64,000 bases of DNA, from assembly GCA_965601455.1 (NCBI GenBank), contig OZ271831.1:1612001-1676000 (forward strand). The letters run 5' to 3'. The first letter of the stretch is position 1, and each line of letters starts with the position of its first letter. The stretch comes from JANQEU01 sp965601455. Its GTDB lineage: Bacteria; Bacteroidota; Bacteroidia; Cytophagales; Cyclobacteriaceae. The notes beneath the pieces were generated by a model. That model was not told where the DNA came from. It saw nothing but the letters and a program-made list of their open reading frames with translations, and did not search any database. Positions 7,732 to 14,258 of this stretch are shown piece by piece. Made by a program: the position numbers and the translations under genes.

Positions 7732-8367
7732 TCAGTTGATATTTAAGGTTCGCAGTTCACCCATTTCCTTAAACGTTAGTTGAGTGTCAGTGATCTTCAT
7801 GATTCCCGATAGTTGATTAACCGGGTATTGACTAATCAGTTCGTTCGATCCTATTCGACCAATCTTCAATTGGTTCATTCCATCATGGTATTCAATGAAT
7901 GAGATAAGATCATTATGAATAATTAGGTCTTTGATATCAGAAGTTGAATCTGAAAGCATGTTCCTCAGTGTCGGGTAGGCTGGATAAATTTCATTTTCAG
8001 TTAAGTCGTAGAAGTAAATTGATGAGTGAGATTTCCCATATGGTTGGTCTCGGTCTAAAAACCTGTTGCTGACAAAATAGATTCTGTTGTTGGAGAATGA
8101 AATATTCGGATGTTCATCACGATAGTTGTCATTTGTTAGTTGCCTGATAGACTTGGAAACAGTGTCGACAAGGTAAATCTCATCCAGGTCAGCTCGTTCC
8201 GAGAATTCAATAATGTCAATTCCATCAATAGCCACCTTGTTGGCCAAGTCGTTAAATGGGAATAGGCTGTTTAAATTGTAATACCAGTTGCTATAACCCC
8301 AAAGAGTTCCAAGTAGCAGAACAACTACCAGGATCATATAGGGCCGGTATCTATGGAAGGGAAGCAT
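7732..8367 (-). CDS. Membrane-anchored beta-propeller-like protein
   Basis: 211 residues. One N-terminal TM helix (MILVVVLLLGTLWGYSNWYY, about residues 11-30) is followed by an extracytoplasmic part with propeller-type repeats: IYLVDTVSKSIRQLTNDNY, then HPNISFSNNRIYFVSNR and IYFYDLTENEIYPA. This is the PD40/WD40-like pattern of TolB and DPP-IV N-terminal propellers. At about three repeats it is too short for a full propeller, so it may be a truncated domain or oligomerise. The stop codon directly abuts the closing core of the attC-like repeat at 7496-7731 and the ATG is 11 bases inside the other cassette end, so there is no room for a private promoter. Confidence 0.65.
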   Translation of the reverse strand: MLPFHRYRPYMILVVVLLLGTLWGYSNWYYNLNSLFPFNDLANKVAIDGIDIIEFSERADLDEIYLVDTVSKSIRQLTNDNYRDEHPNISFSNNRIYFVSNRFLDRDQPYGKSHSSIYFYDLTENEIYPAYPTLRNMLSDSTSDIKDLIIHNDLISFIEYHDGMNQLKIGRIGSNELISQYPVNQLSGIMKITDTQLTFKEMGELRTLNIN

Positions 8368-8372
8368 ATTGA

Positions 8373-8610
8373 GGCTAACGCCCAGCTATAGGGCTGTCCA
8401 CCCCAAAGCCGGTAAGTGGAAATAAAGATAACGAACCTGCACCAGATCTCAGCCAGTTTCCAGGCTGAACACTTAACTATGTTTCTGTTCCAGGTGAGAG
8501 AATTACAAATGTTAAGCGATAAGCTATTTCGAAAGGACAGGGGAGTGGTGTAGTGAGACCAGCCAGTTTCAGATGGCTCAGAGGTGGATGCCCAATAGCG
8601 CTTGTTATCA
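8373..8610 (-). repeat. Long attC-like repeat (238 bp)
   Basis: It opens GGCTAACGCCCAGCTATAGG and closes ATGCCCAATAGCGCTTGTTATCA. Written as the complement, the closing arm reads TAACAAGCGCTATTGGGC then ATCCACC, which aligns with the opening TAACGCCCAGCTATAGGGC then TGTCCACC: a stem of about 25 bp with unpaired extra bases in one arm. GTTATCAGC (8604-8612) is the exact reverse complement of GCTGATAAC (9183-9191). The toxin stop codon lies inside the closing core. Confidence 0.9.
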
Positions 8611-8922
8611 GCTTTTCTTCTTTATTATTTTTTTCAACTTTATTGGATCCTGTCGTGTATCCCAGATGGACAAAATATTCAACTGCTTCCCAGTATCCTC
8701 ATAGACAATGAAATAGTCTCTGACCACTTTCAGGCGAACTCCTTTCTCATCAGTTGGTCTACCAATATTAGGTCGAATAGAAAGTAATTCAATTGCGGAG
8801 TTGAATAAGGTATAAAGTTTACGAGAATAGTCTTTATTCTTATTCCTGTTAGTCCAATATTCTAGAATTTTTAGTCGGTCTTGATGAGCTGTTATTGACC
8901 AAATTACTTGTCGTTTAGCCAC
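8608..8922 (-). CDS. RelE/ParE-family toxin
   Basis: 104 residues. The N-terminal VIWSITAHQDRLKILEYW and the central IRPNIGRPTDEKGVR, then VVRDYFIVYED and ISIWDTRQDP, match the RelE/ParE fold, where the conserved Arg/Tyr strand and C-terminal WDxRQDP-type segment are usual. It either cleaves mRNA on the ribosome (RelE) or poisons gyrase (ParE); the GRP and WDTRQDP features favour the ParE-like branch (inference). It overlaps the upstream antitoxin gene by 19 bases, a typical toxin-antitoxin arrangement. Its TGA stop (8610-8608) is part of the attC-like closing core. Toxin-antitoxin pairs are a common stabilising cargo of sedentary integron arrays. Confidence 0.88.
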   Translation of the reverse strand: MAKRQVIWSITAHQDRLKILEYWTNRNKNKDYSRKLYTLFNSAIELLSIRPNIGRPTDEKGVRLKVVRDYFIVYEDTGKQLNILSIWDTRQDPIKLKKIIKKKS

Positions 8923-9137
8923 TGCTCAGTTGCCTTGTTGGATTGTTCGTGTGTGAGAGAATTACCGTTGGCTATTTCTTCACGGGATTTGTCGATTATT
9001 AATCGTTGTTCATTCGAAAGTTTATAAGGATGCTGCTCATCAAAATCGATTTCCAATAGTCTATAAACTTCTCTCAAGACATTATCATCAGATGTTTCTT
9101 TGATACGTTGAATAAGTCTCTCCTTTAAATCCACCAT
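8904..9137 (-). CDS. Antitoxin of the RelE/ParE pair
   Basis: 77 residues from the ATG at 9137 (MVDLKERLIQRIKE). The frame could begin at 9176, but that adds a Cys-rich stretch with no family character. The product is helical and acidic, ends EQWLNDK, and resembles the short antitoxins that precede RelE/ParE toxins in Bacteroidota, with a C-terminal toxin-wrapping segment. It overlaps the toxin gene by 19 bases. Such antitoxins usually autorepress their operon, and the roughly 45 bases between the cassette boundary and the ATG could hold a promoter, since this pair needs its own expression. Confidence 0.8.
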   Translation of the reverse strand: MVDLKERLIQRIKETSDDNVLREVYRLLEIDFDEQHPYKLSNEQRLIIDKSREEIANGNSLTHEQSNKATEQWLNDK

Positions 9138-9184
9138 ACTCAAAAATAGCTTAAATACTACAGTACAACAATCCAAGTGATTGC

Positions 9185-9419
9185 TGATAACGCCCAGATA
9201 TAGCGCTGTGGCCTCCGAGCTTTATTAATTGCGATAAAAGTAGCTTATCTGCCGGTGCATTCAAACTATCAGACTTGCAGTGCGCCATGCAGATCAAAAG
9301 CTCCCACGAGCAGGAGTGGGTAGAGGGCACTTCAGTTTCTTGGCGGCTGATAAACGGGATGTTTTGCAGGCACTTAGCAGATGTCCAAGTAAGGCCATGC
9401 GCTATATCGTTTGTTAGTC
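9185..9419 (-). repeat. Long, divergent attC-like repeat (235 bp)
   Basis: It opens TGATAACGCCCAGATATAGC and closes GCGCTATATCGTTTGTTAGTC. The arms pair strongly: ATATAGCGC then GGCC at the start against GGCC then GCGCTATAT at the end. The interior differs from the other long repeats but the total length is kept. GTTAGTCACA (9413-9422) is the exact reverse complement of TGTGACTAAC (10197-10206), the other end of the cassette carrying the exported protein gene. Confidence 0.85.
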
Positions 9420-9425
9420 ACAGGG

Positions 9426-10172
9426 TCAGTAATCTTTTATCACCTTTTCTAGACGTTCACGTACCTCTGAATATTCATCCTTGAAGGCGTTGATTGTTTC
9501 CGGGTCCTCTTTGGATTCCTGTTCAGCCAAGAGCTCCAAAAATTTTTTGAAGTTCTCAACTCTTGCATCCATTTCTTTCTGGTGCTTAGAGTTAACCTTT
9601 ACAAGTTTGGAATTGTGGAGTTCGTAGAAATCAACCTTATCTAATAAAGAATTGTCCAACCGTCCAAGCAAATATCCATAGTTAACATAATCGTCCCAAT
9701 AGGTACAAACAGCATTTGTTTGTATAATTAGTTCATTACTCTCGACTGAGTATTTGTTCGCAATGATTGAGTTAACAAATGAGAATTGGCAATCTTGGTC
9801 AATTTGATAAATCCAAATCGTGTTCGAACTTTCAAAGGGTTCAATCTCAATTATCAGTTCAGGCGTTCCATCTGAGTTAACGTCGTGAATGCTGAATTTG
9901 GCCGATTCAAAAAATAGAGAAGAGTAAGCGTCAATATCTTGAAATTCATAAATGATGTCGTTCTGTTCATCAATTCCTACCAACAGTTCACGGCCTTTTC
10001 TAATTGACGTACTTTCACCAACTGTTAGGACTCTCTTTAGGGCAAGGTTGTTCGTTCCGCATTCAAGCTCATAGAATACTTTGTCACGTTCAGGAGTTAG
10101 TTCGTCCCTAATTACCTGAGCCCGAGAGTTAACGGTTGCAAGAGAAAAAAGTAACATAATTAGAGTTCGCAT
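9426..10172 (-). CDS. Exported protein of unknown function
   Basis: 248 residues. The N-terminus MRTLIMLLFSLATVNSRAQV is a type I signal peptide with likely cleavage after SRA. A segment FSIHDVNSDGTPELIIEI resembles the Asp-rich loop of FG-GAP/VCBS-type repeats, and the last 60 residues (MDARVENFKKFLELLAEQE, then a Glu/Lys-rich tail) are probably helical or coiled coil. No precise family is recognised. It occupies the rightmost cassette of the array, nearest the expected attI side: its start is about 25 bases inside the boundary core and its stop 6 bases before the closing core of the repeat at 9185-9419. Confidence 0.75.
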   Translation of the reverse strand: MRTLIMLLFSLATVNSRAQVIRDELTPERDKVFYELECGTNNLALKRVLTVGESTSIRKGRELLVGIDEQNDIIYEFQDIDAYSSLFFESAKFSIHDVNSDGTPELIIEIEPFESSNTIWIYQIDQDCQFSFVNSIIANKYSVESNELIIQTNAVCTYWDDYVNYGYLLGRLDNSLLDKVDFYELHNSKLVKVNSKHQKEMDARVENFKKFLELLAEQESKEDPETINAFKDEYSEVRERLEKVIKDY

Positions 10173-10196
10173 ATCAGTTTGCTACGAGGCATGCCT

Positions 10197-10206
10197 TGTG
10201 ACTAAC
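10197..10206 (-). other. Right boundary of the cassette array (attI-like junction)
   Basis: TGTGACTAAC here is the exact reverse complement of GTTAGTCACA at 9413-9422, so the rightmost cassette is precisely delimited. On the minus strand the junction reads GATG then TTAGTCAC, where an integron would place attI. The sequence beyond carries no attC-like element and no further minus-strand cassette. Confidence 0.6.
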
Positions 10207-10212
10207 ATCTTG

Positions 10213-10235
10213 TAAGTCGCATTATATGCGACTTA
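10213..10235. promoter_or_regulatory. Palindrome beside the array boundary
   Basis: TAAGTCGCAT, loop TAT, ATGCGACTTA: ten-base perfect arms seven bases outside the array boundary. It could be a protein-binding site or part of an attI-like region, or a terminator for minus- or plus-strand read-through, although the stem is only about 40% GC and the following run is not strongly T-rich. Confidence 0.45.
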
Positions 10236-10243
10236 TTCTATTT

Positions 10244-10251
10244 CAAAGATA
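10244..10251 (-). promoter_or_regulatory. Possible array promoter -7 element
   Basis: The minus strand reads TATCTTTG, matching the Bacteroidota -7 consensus TAnnTTTG, about 75 bases upstream of the first cassette start and pointing into the array. No clear TTTG/TTG -33 box is seen at the right distance, so this is weak support. Confidence 0.3.
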
Positions 10252-10547
10252 CCTGTTTTATACTACATATCCATTCGCTTGAGAAGTTAAAAACAGCTTC
10301 AAATCAAATGATCAAGCCATTTTATTCATTCATTCAATTCCATGTATGTCGCACTTTTCGGCTAGGGATGTGCTACTTTTTGTGCGTATTGATGCATTAG
10401 GGTTTTCTTCTTTGATGAGTGATGGTTATGAACAGAAACCTAGGCGTGGTGTTGTACTTAATTTTATTGTATCAAAACTCAGAAGCGAGAAACAAGGGCG
10501 ATCAATAAAAGTATTTCCTATCTTTAGGATCACTAAACATTCGAATC

Positions 10548-11837
10548 GTGAAAAATAGCCTAATCCTTATCGTCCTTTTGCTCTTTGGAGCGACTTCTCC
10601 GGATCGTATCGATCGTTCTTTTATTGAAGATGACTTAGTCAATATGGTGGATCTCTACAAAGAACTCCACCAAAATCCCGAGCTTTCTCTGCAGGAAAAG
10701 AAGTCTTCTAAAAGGATGGCTGATGAATTGAGAGCGGCAGGCTTCGAGGTTACTGAAAATTTCGGTGGCTATGGTGTGGTTGGAATTATGAAAAATGGAG
10801 AGGGCCCTCATATTATGTACAGAACGGACATGGATGCTCTTCCAATGTGGGAGAAAACAGACCTGGATTACCAGAGTGAAGTGGAAGTGCCCTATCAGGG
10901 GAGTATGGTTGGAACCATGCACTCGTGTGGTCACGACATGCACATGTCCACCTGGGTCGGAACGGCAAGGGCGATGGTCCAGATGAAGGACAAGTGGAGC
11001 GGAACGCTAATGATGATAGCTCAACCTGCAGAGGAAATTGGTCAGGGTGCCAGACTGATGATGAATGCCGGGCTATATGAAAAATTTGGAGTGCCGGATT
11101 ACGCTGTGGCTTTACACGTAAGCCCAGGTCTTGAAGCCGGATCTATTGCACTAAGTGCAGGCTATGTTTTGGCAGCTTCAGAGTCAATCGATATAAAAGT
11201 TAAGGGGGTTGGAGCGCATGGTGCTGCTCCTCACATGAGTATTGACCCCATTGTGGTAGCTAGCATGATTGTGATGGATCTTCAAACGATCGTGAGTCGA
11301 AACATCAAACCTATTGATGATGCCGTGGTCACCGTAGGAGCCATTAAAGGCGGCACCAAACATAACATCATCCCTGATGAGGTGACACTTCAGTTGACCG
11401 TAAGAACTTATAAAGAAGAAGTTCGTCAATTGATTCATAAACGAATTCGTGAAATATCACGAGGAGTTGGCATTGCGGCAGGTTTACCTGAGGATATGCT
11501 GCCGGAGGTTACAATTCCGGATCAGTATACCCCTTCCAATTACAATAATCCGGAGTTGACCGAGAAGATTCGCAACTCGGCGATAACGGCTATTGGCAAT
11601 GATTTCGTCAAATCTGCTGAACCGGTAATGGGAGCTGAGGATTTTGCGGTCTATGGCGCAACAGAACATAAAGTACCTTGTGTTATGTTTTGGCTCGGTT
11701 CAGTCCCTGAGGAAAGGATGAAAAGCGGCAAACTACCTGGATTGCATTCACCTTATTACTACCCGGCACCTGAGAAAACCCTCGAGACTGGGGTTACGGT
11801 GGTTAGTCAATCTTTGGTGGACTTGATGAGTAAGTAA
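10548..11837 (+). CDS. M20-family amidohydrolase/peptidase, exported
   Basis: 429 residues starting at a GTG (10548) followed by a signal peptide (KNSLILIVLLLFGATS). Family M20D, the hippurate/N-acyl-amino-acid hydrolases: GTMHSCGHDMHMS carries the metal-binding Cys-Gly-His-Asp-Met-His cluster, QPAEEIGQG holds the catalytic Glu, HVSPGLEAGS is the second metal site, and MGAEDFAVYG is near the C-terminus. The central dimerisation lid (GVGAHGAAPH onward) is complete. Such enzymes remove acyl groups from amino acids or act as carboxypeptidases on short substrates, here probably in the periplasm. It is the first recognisable chromosomal gene beyond the cassette array and stands alone. Confidence 0.9.
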   Translation: MKNSLILIVLLLFGATSPDRIDRSFIEDDLVNMVDLYKELHQNPELSLQEKKSSKRMADELRAAGFEVTENFGGYGVVGIMKNGEGPHIMYRTDMDALPMWEKTDLDYQSEVEVPYQGSMVGTMHSCGHDMHMSTWVGTARAMVQMKDKWSGTLMMIAQPAEEIGQGARLMMNAGLYEKFGVPDYAVALHVSPGLEAGSIALSAGYVLAASESIDIKVKGVGAHGAAPHMSIDPIVVASMIVMDLQTIVSRNIKPIDDAVVTVGAIKGGTKHNIIPDEVTLQLTVRTYKEEVRQLIHKRIREISRGVGIAAGLPEDMLPEVTIPDQYTPSNYNNPELTEKIRNSAITAIGNDFVKSAEPVMGAEDFAVYGATEHKVPCVMFWLGSVPEERMKSGKLPGLHSPYYYPAPEKTLETGVTVVSQSLVDLMSK

Positions 11838-11907
11838 AAAGCAGCGTTGACGCTTATCGCAGATTCCAGACCATACTGGTCCTTTACTTTCTGATGAGTC
11901 GAGGGCT

Positions 11908-12714
11908 CTATTTTGCTCGATTATAGTACTCCAGGGCCCTCGGCATGTTCTTCTTTAATTCATCAATTCGAGTTCCATAATTTGGGTGAGTTGATAAGAA
12001 CTCAGGTGGTTGATTGCCACCCATGGCCGACATCCTCTCCCAAAAAGAAACCGCTTCCTGCGGATTGTATCCTGCCAAAGCCATGAAGTATAGGCCCAGG
12101 CGATCAGCTTCTTTTTCGTGGGTTCTTGAGAATTTAAGAATACCCAGGTTGGAAGCAGCTCCAGCAGCCTGAAGAATCATATCAGTGGTCAATGAGGCAC
12201 CTCCACCTCCGGCAGCAATTGTGGCCAGGCTTAGTCCTGTTTGTGCGGCAAGGGTCTGACTGATCCGTTCTCTACCGTGGTTCGCTACAATGTGGGCGAT
12301 TTCATGACCCATTACAACGGCTAATCCGGTTTCGTCTTTCGTTACAGGTAGAATACCGGTGTAGAATGCCACCTTACCTCCAGGCATGGCCCATGCATTT
12401 ACCGTGTTCTCATCGATCAATATATACTCCCACTCAAAATCTTTTAATTGCCTACTTAGGTTTTGTTCTTTAAAATATTGTTCAACGGCACTTTGTATAC
12501 GGGTTCCACACCTTTTGACCATAGCTGCGTCTGCACCTGTCGTGACCAATTTGTTTGATTTTTTTACTTCGCTGAATTGATTAAAGCTCATTGGAAATAC
12601 CTGGCTGTTTGGTATTAGACTGAGTTGTGTTCGTCCGGTAATGGGTACCTTGGCACATTGAGTGGTTATTGCAAGAACAACAAGGAGGGGTAAAATGGGT
12701 TGAATTCTTTTCAT
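11908..12714 (-). CDS. M48-family metallopeptidase lipoprotein
   Basis: 268 residues from the ATG at 12714; the longer frame to 12768 adds a non-signal leader. The N-terminus MKRIQPILPLLVVLAITTQC is followed by AKVPITGRTQLSLIP, the conserved opening of the M48 LoiP/YggG-type lipoproteins. The zinc motif VVMGHEIAHIVANHGRER (HExxH) and the downstream Glu in EKEADRLGLYFMALAGY complete the gluzincin site. It probably acts in envelope protein quality control. It is followed at close distance by the start side of the GNAT/YoaP gene upstream, and both are read leftward. Confidence 0.92.
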   Translation of the reverse strand: MKRIQPILPLLVVLAITTQCAKVPITGRTQLSLIPNSQVFPMSFNQFSEVKKSNKLVTTGADAAMVKRCGTRIQSAVEQYFKEQNLSRQLKDFEWEYILIDENTVNAWAMPGGKVAFYTGILPVTKDETGLAVVMGHEIAHIVANHGRERISQTLAAQTGLSLATIAAGGGGASLTTDMILQAAGAASNLGILKFSRTHEKEADRLGLYFMALAGYNPQEAVSFWERMSAMGGNQPPEFLSTHPNYGTRIDELKKNMPRALEYYNRAK

Positions 12715-12777
12715 AATAATTAAATAGTCATTCAATGATAAGTCCTTCGTAAGCGTTTGGCAACACAAAACGCTTAT

Positions 12778-13551
12778 TCATTTATTAAGTTTTTCGATCA
12801 CTTTGTCGTATCGGCTATCCATACAAACACTAAGATCGGTGGTCATGAATTTTCCATCTAAAAACAGGCTGAAAATTGTTGCCGGACTTGGGGCTTGTTG
12901 TGCTTCTTCTATGGTTTTGAGTTTGATCACCTTTAATGGTAAATTTCTTTTTTCCGCGGTTTCCACTAGTGATTCTTTCGCGTGGAATTCTGCAAATGGA
13001 CACCGATTTGAGTAGTAAACCACAATTCCTTCTTTGTCCGAGCATTCTCCGCTTTTAACTGATTCATTAAAAGATGGGTCCTCAGCGCTTTCTTCAAACT
13101 TCAGGGCCAACAAGCTGAAGCCACTGGAAATTCTCTCTACTTCAACAAATCCCTGCTTGAGTAACCATTTGGTGTCACTCATGAAGTGGAATTTTTTTGT
13201 TCCTACTACGGTAACAAGTCCATTTTTCCCTTGACTTTTAGCGTCGTCAATGGCAGAATGTAACAGTGCTTTTCCGTAACCACTCTTTTTGTATTTGCCC
13301 GAAACCCAAAAGCAATTCACGTTTAGGTAATCGGGAGCGGTAATGGGGACCCAGGCATTTTCTGCTGGTCCATATTCGATGAACACTTTGGCTCGCTCAT
13401 CAAGCCGTCTGAAGACATATCCATTGCTGAATTCCTTTTCCAGCCAGTCTTTTTTTGCCTGGTAGCTATCAGCACATTTTTTATCAGATATGGCGCAACA
13501 GATGTGTTCCGTACCAATATTCTCTTTAGTCAACGCTATAAATCCTTCCAT
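12778..13551 (-). CDS. GNAT acetyltransferase with C-terminal YoaP-like domain
   Basis: 257 residues. The first ~150 form a GNAT fold: VNCFWVSGKYKKSGYGKALL contains the acetyl-CoA P-loop (KKSGYGKAL, the Q/RxxGxG/A equivalent), and GTKKFHFMSDTKWLLKQGF follows. The last ~75 residues (IVVYYSNRCPFAEFHAKES to FMTTDLSVCMDSRYDKVIEKL) resemble the YoaP domain, a thioredoxin-like module with a Cys. The substrate is unknown. It is transcribed with the M48 gene direction but 60 bases upstream of it, so co-transcription is possible. Confidence 0.85.
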   Translation of the reverse strand: MEGFIALTKENIGTEHICCAISDKKCADSYQAKKDWLEKEFSNGYVFRRLDERAKVFIEYGPAENAWVPITAPDYLNVNCFWVSGKYKKSGYGKALLHSAIDDAKSQGKNGLVTVVGTKKFHFMSDTKWLLKQGFVEVERISSGFSLLALKFEESAEDPSFNESVKSGECSDKEGIVVYYSNRCPFAEFHAKESLVETAEKRNLPLKVIKLKTIEEAQQAPSPATIFSLFLDGKFMTTDLSVCMDSRYDKVIEKLNK

Positions 13552-13729
13552 GACAACTGAATTATGTAAAACTAATCGTTAGCGAGGGGTAGATTATCGA
13601 ACATGCCATCCGATAACTCCTCCTAATAAAATTAGCTAACCTGACCCTTATCTACAATCAAGATCATGAGATGTTTATTTAGTCTTTTCGTTACGTTGAA
13701 ATGACTTTTAAAATCGAATGGGAAAACTA

Positions 13730-14248
13730 CTAGTATACTATTTGCTCTTCGGGAAGTTTCTTGTCAAGATTGATGGTTTTTCGTGTGCCATTGGCGTAAA
13801 TGTTGACAATGTTGGCCTGTGAATCGAATGCATCGACCAATACACGATTGCGAACCTTGATTCTGGAAATTTTAGCTACGTCTTGTACTTCCAATTCACA
13901 GATGATTACATGGTCTTCAACGATTTCGGCACTTTCCACTTTTTGAGTAATAAACTTCAACCTGACTGGGGAGTCGTTTACCGTGATCGAAAGTTTAGAA
14001 GTTATGTATCGCTCAACATACGATTGAGCATTTGCAATGGGTCTGTTCTTCCACAAACCGAGACGGACTCCTCGTTCTTGGAAGATGGATTCTTCAAGGT
14101 CATTCACAAAGATTTTGACACGAATGGTTAGTTTATCGTTCTCCTCATCGTGTTGAATGGTGGTTATACTTATGTAAAATTCATGGCCGATTGAAGCCGT
14201 AGAGATACTACCAACCAAAAACAGAGTCAAAGCAATTTTCCTGCTCAA
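13730..14248 (-). CDS. DUF6702-family exported protein
   Basis: 172 residues. The signal peptide MSRKIALTLFLVGSISTASI precedes GHEFYISITTIQHDE and IRVKIFVNDLEESI, the hallmark of DUF6702, a Bacteroidota family of unknown function with an all-beta mature domain. It starts 10 bases after the stop of the M28 peptidase gene, so the two are almost certainly one operon; this family is often found beside exported peptidases (recalled family context). Confidence 0.85.
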   Translation of the reverse strand: MSRKIALTLFLVGSISTASIGHEFYISITTIQHDEENDKLTIRVKIFVNDLEESIFQERGVRLGLWKNRPIANAQSYVERYITSKLSITVNDSPVRLKFITQKVESAEIVEDHVIICELEVQDVAKISRIKVRNRVLVDAFDSQANIVNIYANGTRKTINLDKKLPEEQIVY

Positions 14249-14258
14249 TGTCTAGCGT

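Larger units (their letters stand above)
10207..10547. other. Non-coding stretch between the array and the peptidase gene
   Basis: 341 bases. It holds a near-perfect inverted repeat, TAAGTCGCAT/ATGCGACTTA with a 3-base loop (10213-10235), next to the array boundary. On the minus strand it also carries a possible Bacteroidota -7 element (TATCTTTG at 10251-10244). No integrase remnant, tRNA or convincing small gene was found; the plus-strand open frame here has no family features. Confidence 0.5.

Noticed and set aside
720..9419. The repeats as MITEs or transposon ends
   Set aside because: The variable terminal bases match as inverted pairs around each cassette, not as direct target duplications around each repeat, and repeats alternate strictly with genes.
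9275..9484. 69-residue open frame on the plus strand
   Set aside because: It crosses the attC-like repeat and the end of a real minus-strand gene.
10346..10558. 70-residue open frame on the plus strand
   Set aside because: No family features or ribosome-binding context, and it ends inside the start of the M20 gene; the composition is that of non-coding DNA.
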